A stretch of DNA of 64,000 bases from JADJYF01 sp965278995 (GTDB lineage: Bacteria; Pseudomonadota; Gammaproteobacteria; Ga0077536): assembly GCA_965278995.1 (NCBI GenBank), contig OZ257136.1:1984001-2048000 (forward strand), in the 5' to 3' direction. A model generated the notes under the pieces. It was not told the DNA's origin. It made no database searches and worked only from the letters and a program-made list of their open reading frames with translations. Within the stretch, counting starts at the first letter, position 1; each line of letters opens with the position of its first letter. The translations under genes and the position numbers were made by a program. Of the stretch, positions 17,923 to 26,848 are shown piece after piece.

Positions 17923-19484
17923 TTCATCGCCTCCGACTGCGCGGCGCGCAGCACCTCGATATCCGCATGTCGGAGCCCGGCACCTTTGTCGCGCAGCAGA
18001 CGCGAGTTTCGCTGCTCGAGCTTGAACAGTGCATCGGCCTGCGGTGTGTCGTAGTGATACTTGACCCAGTCGGCGCACAGCAGCCGGAACTCCTCACTGC
18101 AGGCCTGCGGCACGAAGCTGCGACTCAGACGATTGTATTCAGCGATGTCGAGGACGCCGCGAGACGTACGATAGCGGTCGCGCTTGGCCGGAAGGTTGGT
18201 CACGCCCGGGCGCAGCGGTCCGACCGAGGCCGTTGACGCTTCGCCGTTCAGGATCGAATACGGAAAATAGCTCAGTGCGCGCGCTGGTTGGGAGGTGTGC
18301 TGCATCATGGTGTATTCATGCATGCGCTGACTCGGGCAGGTGATGTAACCGACCAGTTCGCCAAGAAACAGATTGCCGTATTCGTCGTTCAACAACGGTC
18401 GGAACCGCTCGGCACGTTCGTCTATCAGCAGCCAGTCGTCAGGATCGTAGACTCCGGCGATATGCGCGAACTCCTTGCCGACGCCGAAATAGACCAGGGC
18501 ACCAGCGTCCAGTTGCTGGTCACGCGTCCAGCCCGCCATTTCGGCCCACAGCCTGGTCGTCGCAATCTTGATACGTGCGGTCAATTCGTCGAACGTCGCG
18601 GTCAATTCTTCGCGGCTGCTCATCCCTATCGGAACATGCCCTTCGCTCAGATTGTCGGCGGTGTACAACCCGACGGCAACGATATGCTCGCTTTTCATTT
18701 CGGGCTCGGATTCGAACGAGCCCCAGTCATCGAGCAGGTTAACGTGCACACCTTCCAGGATCATGCTGACAGTGAGGTTGTTGTACGGGATATCCTGGCC
18801 GACGTCATCCAGCCACGGGTAGTCGTACTCCGACAGCTCCCGAAAATCGCGCACCAGCATTTCGCGATTCTCGCCAACTTTGTACGGCCCATGATTATGG
18901 ATGGTCAGGCGACTTTCGCAGGAGACCAGAAAACCGTATTGCGCAATCGTTGCCATGAACGCTTGGGCAGCGGTATGCAGCGCGTCGCCCTGCCGGCATT
19001 CGAACGCATCGGCATGGAACACCTGCAGCTTCTGTTCCGGAAAGATCTGGCCGCGGTGGCCAGCCTGACGATTGGTCAGATTGCCGTTGTTGCGGTGCCA
19101 GGAGAGCTGAAAGCGCTTCCAGAAATCCATCACGTAGACGACATCTTCGACCGCGTCGGTCGGTTTGATGACGCCCCAGTTGATCAGCATCTCGCGGCCG
19201 AGCAGGTAAAAACAGGGAATCGTCCAGGCCACGATCTTGATCCCGGCATGGCGGGCGCGATCGCCGATTTCCTCGGCCGACATGGCCGCTTCGATTTTCT
19301 TGAGCAGGGTCGGATAACGATAGAAACAGTTGAGATACGAAAACAGAATATAGGCAGAAACCGGGAATATTTTCGATTCCTGCACTGTGCGAGTCGCGCA
19401 CAGCCAGTAGGTTTCATCGGCATTCTGCTGGATGAGATTATTGGTTTCGAGCAGCTGAGCGTAAGTAAGCTTGGCATTCGACAT
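17919..19484 (-). CDS. Unrecognised 521-residue protein of the PEP-mobile-domain cluster
   Basis: I do not recognise this family. Start is the ATG at 19484 (MSNAKLTYAQLL); the frame is open upstream but codes for low-quality Arg-rich sequence. The protein is soluble-looking, rich in aromatic residues, with clusters such as TIHNHGPYK near 201-209 and EYDYPWLDD near 224-232. There is no signal peptide, Walker motif or obvious ATP-grasp loop. It is 32 bases downstream of the PEP-utilizer mobile-domain gene and overlaps the next gene by four bases, so the three are surely co-translated. It could provide the substrate or nucleotide site for the free-standing phosphohistidine domain. Confidence 0.8.
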   Translation of the reverse strand: MSNAKLTYAQLLETNNLIQQNADETYWLCATRTVQESKIFPVSAYILFSYLNCFYRYPTLLKKIEAAMSAEEIGDRARHAGIKIVAWTIPCFYLLGREMLINWGVIKPTDAVEDVVYVMDFWKRFQLSWHRNNGNLTNRQAGHRGQIFPEQKLQVFHADAFECRQGDALHTAAQAFMATIAQYGFLVSCESRLTIHNHGPYKVGENREMLVRDFRELSEYDYPWLDDVGQDIPYNNLTVSMILEGVHVNLLDDWGSFESEPEMKSEHIVAVGLYTADNLSEGHVPIGMSSREELTATFDELTARIKIATTRLWAEMAGWTRDQQLDAGALVYFGVGKEFAHIAGVYDPDDWLLIDERAERFRPLLNDEYGNLFLGELVGYITCPSQRMHEYTMMQHTSQPARALSYFPYSILNGEASTASVGPLRPGVTNLPAKRDRYRTSRGVLDIAEYNRLSRSFVPQACSEEFRLLCADWVKYHYDTPQADALFKLEQRNSRLLRDKGAGLRHADIEVLRAAQSEAMK

Positions 19485-19516
19485 GAGCGCTGATTCCTGA
19501 TGAGTGGGGGCGCGCT

Positions 19517-20254
19517 TCAAGCGCGACCAAGACGCCAGACGTGGGCCGGAACGGCGATGCCGGCGGCGTAATCTTCGCCGGTGCGCGAGCGCGCCGAACA
19601 TTCCACTTCGAGCCGATCGCCATCCTTGATACCGGACAGCCGCACATTCATCAGACAGGGAATGCCGTATTCGCGAGTCAATATGGCGAGATGCGAACGC
19701 GTCGTCCCGCCGGCGCACAGCACGCCTTTGAACTGTTCCAGCACCGGCGCTGTCAAGGTGCCGCCGGAATCATCGACGATCGCGATGGTATCTGCCGGGA
19801 CCCCTTCGTTGAGATATTTCAAGACTTTGTCGCTGGTCCGCACATAACGCGCAACACCGAGAAGATTGCGGGCATGTGTGACTACGTTGTCGCCGGCACC
19901 GCGCAGTTCGCGACCAGCGTCATCAGGCGCAGCAGTCAGCGCTTCGGGATGTTCGAAACTGAAGTCCTCGCGATAAAGCCCTGAGTCCTTGTAGGCATGC
20001 GGGCGTTCAATGGCGGATGACATTGCGGACGGCTCAAATCGATAGCCGAGTTCGAGCAGCCGCGTCTCGATGGCCGTCATGTCCGCCTTGGTTATCACGT
20101 CGTAGCCGACGCCGGCAACAAAGGTCTCCCATGGACAGCCTGCTTCGGCAAATCGCCTGCGCATGAGGTCTTTCAAAGCGCTGTTGTACGCCTCGACAAC
20201 CGCAAACTGCGCTTGATAGCCGTATTTGTCCGAATCTTCGTATAAGGTCGCCAT
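19517..20254 (-). CDS. Free-standing PEP-utilizer mobile (phosphohistidine) domain protein
   Basis: The C-terminal part (about 150-225) carries the swivelling phosphohistidine domain of PEP synthase, PPDK and rifampin phosphotransferase: GGTTRSHLAILTREYGIPC with the catalytic His near 188, preceded by DDSGGTLTAP. The N-terminal 140 residues are not recognisable and contain no ATP-grasp domain, so the protein cannot phosphorylate itself by the usual route. Start is ATG with GAGGGGAA before it. It lies in a five-gene minus-strand cluster with a MetE-like enzyme, a phosphatase-like protein and two unknown proteins. A role in phosphoryl transfer to a small substrate is inferred. Confidence 0.82.
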   Translation of the reverse strand: MATLYEDSDKYGYQAQFAVVEAYNSALKDLMRRRFAEAGCPWETFVAGVGYDVITKADMTAIETRLLELGYRFEPSAMSSAIERPHAYKDSGLYREDFSFEHPEALTAAPDDAGRELRGAGDNVVTHARNLLGVARYVRTSDKVLKYLNEGVPADTIAIVDDSGGTLTAPVLEQFKGVLCAGGTTRSHLAILTREYGIPCLMNVRLSGIKDGDRLEVECSARSRTGEDYAAGIAVPAHVWRLGRA

Positions 20255-20284
20255 GATTCCCCTCTCACCGGTACTACCGACAGT

Positions 20285-21343
20285 TCAAAGTTGCTCGTAT
20301 CGTCGCGGATGCTCGGTATAGCGTTCACGCAGCCTGATCAGTTCTGTCGGGCCGAGGCCGCAGCGCTCCGCCAGGAATGTGCCAACCGAACCGTACTCGG
20401 TATCGACTACGGCGAACGCCGATTGTAAATAGGATTCACGCGTCTCCAACAGCGGCATGATGAGTGCGCGACCAGCCTCGCCGCTCAGCGTGACACCGTA
20501 CTTCTCGCGTACGCGGGGGATTTCGGCTTCAGCTGGAAAATACCGTGCTGACAACATGAAATCGTGAATCACCGTCGCGCGCGGCACACCGAGCGCGGAC
20601 AACAGCAGGGCCGAGCCGATGCCGGTACGCTCTTTGCCAGCCGAACAGTTCAATAGCGCGCATCCATTCGAGGTGGCGAGCAGCAGCTCGAACATGCGTC
20701 GGTATTTGTCCGCCGAATCGACGATGAACGAACGCATGATCGCGTGAATCGCTTCCACTATTGGCGCCGGATCGACGCTCGCTGCGAACAGTCGATGGAA
20801 ATACTGGCGGTCGCCGATGCCGGGCATGATACCGAGCACTTCCTGGCGCGGACTGCCGGGCAGCATGGCCGCTTCGTTGACGAGCTCATCCTGCACGCGG
20901 AAATCACACACGGTGCGGATTCCGAGCGTCGCGAAGAACTGCAGGCCGTCAGCGGTCAGATTCGCCATATGACCGGAGCGGAACAGTGTGCCCCAGCGCA
21001 TGCGCCGACCGTCATCCGTTAGATAGCCGCCGAGATCGCGAAAATTGACGCATCCATCGAGCGGCAGATCACGCTGTGCAACGACGAGCGATGGTCCGCT
21101 ATCCGGGGTCAGTGCAAAGTAAGGCCGGCGCCGCCCGGTCAAGCCCTCGACCACTGCGTTGGCGCGCTGTGCACGGAGCAGCGGCACAGCCGAGGCCAGT
21201 GCTGCCGGCGTATCGGCGACCCGCACCGTTACTGGCACGTCGCCGAATGCTGGCTCCCAGTCAAGACGATAGCTGCCATCGCTGATGCGCTCGACCGTGA
21301 TCAGGGTGACGGGATCCGCGTTCTGTGGATCGGCATTCACCAC
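20285..21343 (-). CDS. Tyrosine-phosphatase-like protein (Y_phosphatase3 type)
   Basis: A 352-residue protein with an N-terminal beta-rich segment of about 85 residues, then a PTP-fold domain of the bacterial LipA/Y_phosphatase3 kind. It starts with CVNFRDLGGYLTDDGRRMRWGTLFRSG (in two parts near 97-123) and has the P-loop NCSAGKERTG with nucleophile Cys near 233 and Arg near 239. The general-acid region lies between. Start is GTG: either 21343 or 21340 (the latter forms a GTGA overlap with the MetE-like gene). Such enzymes act on phosphotyrosine, phosphoinositides or small phosphate esters. Its place beside a phosphohistidine domain suggests a phosphorylated intermediate. Confidence 0.86.
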   Translation of the reverse strand: MVNADPQNADPVTLITVERISDGSYRLDWEPAFGDVPVTVRVADTPAALASAVPLLRAQRANAVVEGLTGRRRPYFALTPDSGPSLVVAQRDLPLDGCVNFRDLGGYLTDDGRRMRWGTLFRSGHMANLTADGLQFFATLGIRTVCDFRVQDELVNEAAMLPGSPRQEVLGIMPGIGDRQYFHRLFAASVDPAPIVEAIHAIMRSFIVDSADKYRRMFELLLATSNGCALLNCSAGKERTGIGSALLLSALGVPRATVIHDFMLSARYFPAEAEIPRVREKYGVTLSGEAGRALIMPLLETRESYLQSAFAVVDTEYGSVGTFLAERCGLGPTELIRLRERYTEHPRRYEQL

Positions 21344-22479
21344 AGGCGTTTGGACGCAATGGCCGCGCCGGCAGCGAGCGACTTGAGTTTTTCATATGCG
21401 ATTTCCGGATGCACCGGGCCATACTTTGCAAAGGTACCGAAACCGCAATCGGTCGCGGCCAGCACCCGCTCGCGGCCGACGATATCCGCGAAACGACAGA
21501 TGCGCTCGGCGACATACTCCGGATGCTCGACATAATTCGTCGACGTATCGATCACCCCTGGCATGAGGACCTTGTGTTCGGGCAACGCGATATCACGCCA
21601 GACCGTCCATTCATGGGCATGGCGCGGATTCGCCGCTTCGAAGCTCAGCACTTGCGGTTTGGCCCGCACCAGCACATCGGCAATCTTGCTCAGCGGAATG
21701 TCGTAGTCGTGCGGGCCTTCGTAGTTGCCCCAGCAGATATGCAGACGCGACATATCCGCCGGTACATTGACCAGCGCTGCGTTCAGCACCTCAACCTGAC
21801 GTTCCGCATGGGCGATGAACTCATCGTCGCTCAGATGTTTGTACTGGGTGTGACGGGCCATCGCGAGATCGGGGCAATCGAGCTGGATCACGAAACCGGC
21901 GGCGTGGATGGTTTCGTATTCTTCGCGCATCGCCAGTCCAAGCGCTTCGAGATAGTCCTGCTCGGTGGCGTAGTAGCTGTTGGGCAGAAACGCGCTGATC
22001 ACGCCGGGCGACGACGCATTGAGAAATCCTTCGACAGCACCGCTGCTGGCGAGAGCAGCTTGAAAATGCGCAATGTCCTTGTTCAACGGCCGCCGATCCC
22101 TGACTGCGATTTCACCCGTGCAGGTTGGCCTCCTGATTGGCGGGGCCTGATTACGCGAGGCCGTCAACTGCATGAATGCCGGAAAGCGTTCAAGGTCGGC
22201 CGGCGGCTTGCGCGGACTGTCACCGGAAAAGCCGCTGCAGCGATCCTTGATATACGTCGAATAGCCGATTTTCGCCATCTCGCCATCGCTGACAATATCG
22301 ACACCACAGGCAACCTGTTTGCGCACGACGTCGCGCACAGCCTGTTCCGCAGCGGCATCGAATTGCGCATCGCTGACTTCCTCGCCAGCTTCGCGTGCAA
22401 TCAGCATGTCGGCAAGTCCGTCGGGTCGCGGCAGACTGCCGACATGGGTGGTGAGGATACGATCGGTACTGAGCTTCAT
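21337..22479 (-). CDS. Cobalamin-independent methionine synthase family protein (MetE C-terminal-like)
   Basis: A 380-residue TIM barrel of the MetE C-terminal / epoxyalkane:CoM transferase family. I start at the ATG at 22479 (MKLSTDRILTTHVGSLPRP), which matches the family beginning. Zinc-site residues appear as HICWGNYEGPH near 236-246, an acidic strand residue near 261 and DCGFGTF near 343-349. Stand-alone proteins of this size are not the folate-dependent methionine synthase. Relatives alkylate or demethylate thiols in catabolism. It is the first gene of the minus-strand cluster and overlaps the phosphatase-like gene by a few bases. Confidence 0.88.
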   Translation of the reverse strand: MKLSTDRILTTHVGSLPRPDGLADMLIAREAGEEVSDAQFDAAAEQAVRDVVRKQVACGVDIVSDGEMAKIGYSTYIKDRCSGFSGDSPRKPPADLERFPAFMQLTASRNQAPPIRRPTCTGEIAVRDRRPLNKDIAHFQAALASSGAVEGFLNASSPGVISAFLPNSYYATEQDYLEALGLAMREEYETIHAAGFVIQLDCPDLAMARHTQYKHLSDDEFIAHAERQVEVLNAALVNVPADMSRLHICWGNYEGPHDYDIPLSKIADVLVRAKPQVLSFEAANPRHAHEWTVWRDIALPEHKVLMPGVIDTSTNYVEHPEYVAERICRFADIVGRERVLAATDCGFGTFAKYGPVHPEIAYEKLKSLAAGAAIASKRLW

Positions 22480-22643
22480 GGCTGACTCCTGCTCGATGGG
22501 CACGCGGGGCGGCGACAGTATACGAATCTTCGACGCATGCTGCGGCCGATCACTTTCGACACCCATTGCTGCACTGCGAAACACGCGACGCGGTCTGAGC
22601 AACGACTATCTCGCGAGGCTGGCGGCGGCATAACATAGCGGAC

Positions 22644-23351
22644 ATGGACTGGACAATCAGTGGCTCCGCAGCGGGCATGCAGGCTCTCGATGGCATCCCG
22701 CAAACGGCGGGCGTCTACGACATCGAGACACCCATTGCTGCCCAACGTCGCGGCCGCTTCACGCTATCGCTGCCAGTAGGACTATCGCCAACTGCGCCGG
22801 CACCGCTGGTCTTGGTGCTGCATTACGCCGGCCAGCCGACGCGCTTTTACGGCCGGCCGCTGTTGACCGGCCTCATCGAGCCGGCGTTCCGCCCGCTGAA
22901 CGCCATTCTGGTGGCACCTGAGTCCGTTGGCGGGCAGTGGCAGGAAGAGTCCAACGAGGCGTTCGTGCTTGAACTCCTGCGTCAGATCAAAGCGGCTTAC
23001 GCGATAGCACCGGCGCGCATCGTCGTGACGGGTTACAGCATGGGCGCCATCGGCACCTGGCACTTCGTTACGCACTATCCGGAACTGTTTTGTGCCGGCA
23101 TCCCGATAGCCGGTTTTCCGAATCGTGACTTGCGCAGCGCAGTGCCGATACACGCGTTTCATTCGGCCAACGATGAACTGTTTCCGCTGGCGCGACTTCG
23201 TGAGGCTATCGCTGCAGCGCGCGCGGCTGGAAGCGCCATCGAATTGACCGAGACCGCGGTCAACGGACATTTCGACGTCAATGGTTACGGGCGCGCGCTG
23301 GCCGTGGTCCCCGCCTGGCTCGAAGCGCACTGGAACGCCGCCGCGCTTTAG
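22644..23351 (+). CDS. Alpha/beta hydrolase (esterase/phospholipase-like)
   Basis: A 235-residue serine hydrolase without signal peptide. The nucleophile elbow GYSMGAIG is near 130-137, an oxyanion region VLVLHYAG near 51-58, the acid is probably Asp in HSANDELFP near 174-182, and the His is in NGHFD near 209-213. The layout resembles carboxylesterase/phospholipase and poly(3-hydroxybutyrate)-depolymerase-like families. It is transcribed divergently from the MetE-like cluster, with 164 bases between. Confidence 0.82.
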   Translation: MDWTISGSAAGMQALDGIPQTAGVYDIETPIAAQRRGRFTLSLPVGLSPTAPAPLVLVLHYAGQPTRFYGRPLLTGLIEPAFRPLNAILVAPESVGGQWQEESNEAFVLELLRQIKAAYAIAPARIVVTGYSMGAIGTWHFVTHYPELFCAGIPIAGFPNRDLRSAVPIHAFHSANDELFPLARLREAIAAARAAGSAIELTETAVNGHFDVNGYGRALAVVPAWLEAHWNAAAL

Positions 23352-23389
23352 CGTTATTCGACAGAATTCTCAATCAACCGGAGTGCAAG

Positions 23390-23911
23390 ATGATCAATCG
23401 AACGCTGTTGACTGTTGGCCTGCTCGCCACCTGCGTCGTCACAGGCATGACGCTTCAATCGCGCTTTGCGTATGCGCATGGCGACGAAGCTGGCGCGCAT
23501 GCCCACGCCGGCGACGGCGCTGCGTATGCGGCTAAAAGCACCGGTACCCGGCTGCTGAGCGCCGGTCCGGTCACCATCAAAATGCTCGCGGAAGCGGCCA
23601 ATCTTGGCCGCGGCGATCTTGAGGTTGGCGAACTGGTGCTGCCACCGGAAGCCGGCGCCAGCCCGGCGCATCAGCATGGCAGCCTGGAAATCTTCTATGT
23701 TGTCGAAGGCGTTCTCGGCCACGAGGTCAATGGCGTCGCGAATCGCCTCGAGCCGGGCGATGTCGGCATCGTCAAACCTGGCGATACGGTGGTCCACACC
23801 GTGTTGTCGAAAACTGCCGTCAAAGCCGTCGTAATCTGGGTTCCGGGTGGTGAGGCGGACAGTCTGGTCCAGCACGCGGGCTTTACGGCGAGCCCGTTGC
23901 CCGCCCCATAG
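23390..23911 (+). CDS. Exported cupin-domain protein
   Basis: A 173-residue protein with an N-terminal signal peptide (MINRTLLTVGLLATCVVTGM...) and a His-rich stretch after it (HGDEAGAHAHAGDG). A single cupin barrel follows, with metal-ligand motif AHQHGSLEIFYVVEG near 90-104 and the second motif with PGDTVVH near 127-133. This looks like a periplasmic metal-dependent cupin of unknown substrate. A GGAG site precedes the ATG. Its last 29 bases overlap the converging GTPase gene. Confidence 0.85.
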   Translation: MINRTLLTVGLLATCVVTGMTLQSRFAYAHGDEAGAHAHAGDGAAYAAKSTGTRLLSAGPVTIKMLAEAANLGRGDLEVGELVLPPEAGASPAHQHGSLEIFYVVEGVLGHEVNGVANRLEPGDVGIVKPGDTVVHTVLSKTAVKAVVIWVPGGEADSLVQHAGFTASPLPAP

Positions 23912-25307
23912 TCTTCCTGGTTACGTCGGCAGCGAGCAGCGCTTCTATTTCGTCGCGCAGCACTGCGCGACCGGCTGCATCGAGGCCAAGGTCAGCGCGC
24001 AGGCGCGCGAAACAGGATTCGAGCTTGCGACGTGTGGTGGGCGCGATGGCGTCGGCGAGATGGGTGCCGCTATCGGCGTCGATCAGTAACGCTTCTCGCC
24101 GCGCGTGATTGCGCTCGGCGACGAGTTGCGCATGCAAAAGCGCACGACCGAGCACTACCCACGGGAAATTCGGCTCGGTAATTGGCCCGAGACGCAGCTC
24201 ATGACCACCGAGAGGCTGACCCAGTATTTCGATACGCGCCAGCGCATCGGCGCCGGCCAGCGCACTCAAACCACCGATCAACGCACCGATACCTGCGCCC
24301 AGAAACAGTGACGCACCGCCCAGCATGACGTCAACAACACCACCGGCGAGCGCACCGGATGCCGCGGCGGTCATGGCCAACTGTACCGTGGAGAGTCCGA
24401 ATACGCTGAAACTGCGCGCCGAGAATACATCCGAGGTCAAACTGGCGACGGCCTTCTCTTCGGCCTGGAGACCTGCATGACGATACAGCTCCTGCACGGC
24501 GCGGCGTGCCATACGTTCAGTCGCGCGGATGCGCTCGCGCAAACGTTCGCGGGTTCGCTCCTGTAATGCCGCATCGGCCACGTCGTGCGCCAGCGGCTCA
24601 GTCACCACCGTCGTCAGTACCGCACATAACAAATCGGCAATCTCACCCGCCGCCTGGCGACGACGCTGCACACGGTCATTGGCCAGCACTGCCGCAGCGC
24701 GCTCGAGTTGTGCCGTCCACTGATCGTCGATGGCTCCAAACGCGCGCAACAGAGCCAGACGCTCGTCGAAATCCGCGTGTACGGCATTGAATACCCGCAC
24801 GATCGAAAAAAACTGGCCCAGCGCGGCGCGCCACCGAGCAACATGATCGCCCGCCCCGATCAAATTAATCAGCGCCATTCGCGGCCTGCCCGTCCAACGC
24901 AGCACCTCCATTTCTGCTTCGTATTCGGGCCCGTAAGGCCTGCTGCCATCGACGACATATAGAATGCTGGCTCCGTCGATCAGCGGGCGCAGCAACGCGC
25001 ATTCATCGTGAAAGCGCGGGTCGTCGACATGTTCATACAGGAACGCCGCAACCACTTCCGCGCGTGTCCCTGCGCCGCGGTCGTGCGCCTGCAGCCAGGC
25101 GAGCACTTCCCGCGCACGCTGAAAGCCCGGTGTATCGATCAATTCGTAGAGTGTCTCGCCATCGCATCGCATGGGATAGCTGCGCGCGTGCGTTGTCGTA
25201 CCCGGATCCATGGCAATCGCGACGCTGTCGTCCTCGGCGAGCGTGGCGACGATACTGCTCTTGCCTTTGTTGGGGTGACCGACGATGGCGAAGCGCGGCA
25301 CACTCAC
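23883..25307 (-). CDS. DUF3482-type GTPase
   Basis: A 474-residue Era/MnmE-like small GTPase with a helical and membrane-associated C-terminal part. I start at the GTG at 25307, which overlaps the stop of the upstream gene by four bases (GTGA) and places VPRFAIVGHPNKGKSS at the N-terminus. The G1 loop is GHPNKGKSS, G3 is DTPGF, and G4 appears as LINLIGAG, which departs from NKxD. Residues about 275-345 contain two glycine-rich hydrophobic stretches suggesting membrane insertion. DUF3482 proteins are normally encoded beside a DUF2868 protein, as here. Function is unknown. Confidence 0.85.
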   Translation of the reverse strand: MSVPRFAIVGHPNKGKSSIVATLAEDDSVAIAMDPGTTTHARSYPMRCDGETLYELIDTPGFQRAREVLAWLQAHDRGAGTRAEVVAAFLYEHVDDPRFHDECALLRPLIDGASILYVVDGSRPYGPEYEAEMEVLRWTGRPRMALINLIGAGDHVARWRAALGQFFSIVRVFNAVHADFDERLALLRAFGAIDDQWTAQLERAAAVLANDRVQRRRQAAGEIADLLCAVLTTVVTEPLAHDVADAALQERTRERLRERIRATERMARRAVQELYRHAGLQAEEKAVASLTSDVFSARSFSVFGLSTVQLAMTAAASGALAGGVVDVMLGGASLFLGAGIGALIGGLSALAGADALARIEILGQPLGGHELRLGPITEPNFPWVVLGRALLHAQLVAERNHARREALLIDADSGTHLADAIAPTTRRKLESCFARLRADLGLDAAGRAVLRDEIEALLAADVTRKTMGRATGSP

Positions 25308-26785
25308 GGCGTGCCGACCTCGACATAGAGCTGCGGGTCGGACAGGCGCGCAATGGCGCGGCTCCAGGTCAGGTGCTCGCGCTCGCTCACGCTTCCGGTA
25401 CTCTCGGCCACGGGAACGATGACAATCGTGGTGCCAGCCCCGAGCTTCGCACGGAGGGCCGCGAGAAAGTCGAGAAGTTCCAGCAACGGTGGTTCCCAGG
25501 CGCGCGTGAACACCGCCACTGCGGCGCACTCGCTCATGCCAAGCGCTGCCAGCGCTGCCGTATCGGCGTCCAGTGAGCGTTCGCCGCCGGCATCGACGAT
25601 GTCGGTGACCTGCAGAGCGAGATGTCGACGGGCGTAATCAGCAACGGCGTCGCGCTCGATGCTGCCTGCCCAGATCACGGCACAGACCTCTCTCACCGAA
25701 CGTGGCACGTGGCCCACAGCCGGCAGTGCGCGTTCAAGCCGGGCATGCTCGGCGCCGCTCGACGCCGTCTCGACCAATGGGTTATCCATGCGATCGCAGA
25801 GCGCTGTCACCCTCGGGTCTTCGAGCAGCAGCGCCGCAGTCCTTATCTGTAACCGCCACTGGCTCAGCGCAAGCAACAGCAGGCGCGGCAGCAATCCGTA
25901 GCAGAGCAGCGTCAACACAATGAACGGCCACCAACCGCCGAGCACCTGCGAGTTGCGAGCTATTGGCGGCGCCGCACCGGTCAGACGAAAAAACTGCGAT
26001 TGCTCGATCAAATGCAGATCGGGGACTGCGCCAGGCAGGAACGCCTGCCAGGGCCAGGCCAGCGCGGTGACGGCGGCATGCACCGTGCCGGCCTCGACGG
26101 CAAGCGTCGTACTCCAGCCGAAAGCCAGATCGGTGAACGCTACCAGTACAACGGCAGTGACAATGCAGGCCAGTTGGAACATGACTGCCGCCAACTGCGA
26201 CCAGGACTGGAACTGCCACTGCGCGAAGCGCCCGGCTGCGGCCGAACGACCAGCGTGCCAGCCGAACAGTCGCGCTGTCTCCGCCGGCGGATACGCCAGC
26301 CGTCGAAACAGCGCAGCTGCGAGCGCACCGACGTGGACGGAACGAAGCAACGGTGCGAACCAGCGAAAGCCAGGTATATCGGTGGCGAGCAGCAGCAGAC
26401 CAGGCACTGCCAGCAGCGCCGGCAGTACGACGAGTAGTGCCAGCAGGGTGATCAGATTGACCGGGACTGCCCCGGTATAATGAAAAGCGGCCAGCGCGAC
26501 GGCCACACCGCTGCAGCCGCCAAGCAGTGCCATCAGCACGCTGACCAGGCGCCGCGCCCGTTGCAACCGCGACCCGACCCCGAGTCCTGACCGATAATCA
26601 GCGCGTTCGACCTGCTGCCACCAGCGCCGCACACGGCGCAGCCGATCAGCGTTGCCTATGCGTTGCGCCAGACCGCGATCGCGCTGCAGACGTTCCGCAT
26701 AGGACGTCGCCCGATCCGCTTCCAGCCAGAGCGGCACATCAATCGCATCTTCGAACAGGGTAGACGAGACAGGCAGCGATGGCAT
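25304..26785 (-). CDS. DUF2868-type membrane protein
   Basis: Partner of the DUF3482 GTPase, 493 residues from the ATG at 26785. A GTG thirteen codons earlier lies inside a terminator-like hairpin and is unlikely. The N-terminal third is charged and Arg-rich, followed by about four to five membrane segments (near 83-105, 110-135, 205-230, 290-315) and a C-terminal cytoplasmic alpha/beta region. Conserved-looking words are GGWWPFIV and AVIWAGS. It overlaps the GTPase by four bases. The pair probably forms a membrane complex, with role unknown. Confidence 0.82.
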   Translation of the reverse strand: MPSLPVSSTLFEDAIDVPLWLEADRATSYAERLQRDRGLAQRIGNADRLRRVRRWWQQVERADYRSGLGVGSRLQRARRLVSVLMALLGGCSGVAVALAAFHYTGAVPVNLITLLALLVVLPALLAVPGLLLLATDIPGFRWFAPLLRSVHVGALAAALFRRLAYPPAETARLFGWHAGRSAAAGRFAQWQFQSWSQLAAVMFQLACIVTAVVLVAFTDLAFGWSTTLAVEAGTVHAAVTALAWPWQAFLPGAVPDLHLIEQSQFFRLTGAAPPIARNSQVLGGWWPFIVLTLLCYGLLPRLLLLALSQWRLQIRTAALLLEDPRVTALCDRMDNPLVETASSGAEHARLERALPAVGHVPRSVREVCAVIWAGSIERDAVADYARRHLALQVTDIVDAGGERSLDADTAALAALGMSECAAVAVFTRAWEPPLLELLDFLAALRAKLGAGTTIVIVPVAESTGSVSEREHLTWSRAIARLSDPQLYVEVGTP

Positions 26786-26813
26786 CGCACCATCATAAAC
26801 GCCGATGGGGCTA

Positions 26814-26837
26814 ACGGCAGCCACAAGTGGCTGCCGT
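26814..26837 (-). terminator. Terminator-like hairpin after the PEP-CTERM gene
   Basis: A perfect inverted repeat, ACGGCAGCCAC, two bases, GTGGCTGCCGT, begins 11 bases after the stop of the PEP-CTERM gene. Eleven GC-rich pairs give a very stable hairpin, but there is no T run after it on either strand. It could be a weak intrinsic terminator, a 3'-end stabiliser, or both. Confidence 0.55.
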
Positions 26838-26848
26838 CAACGCCTTAT

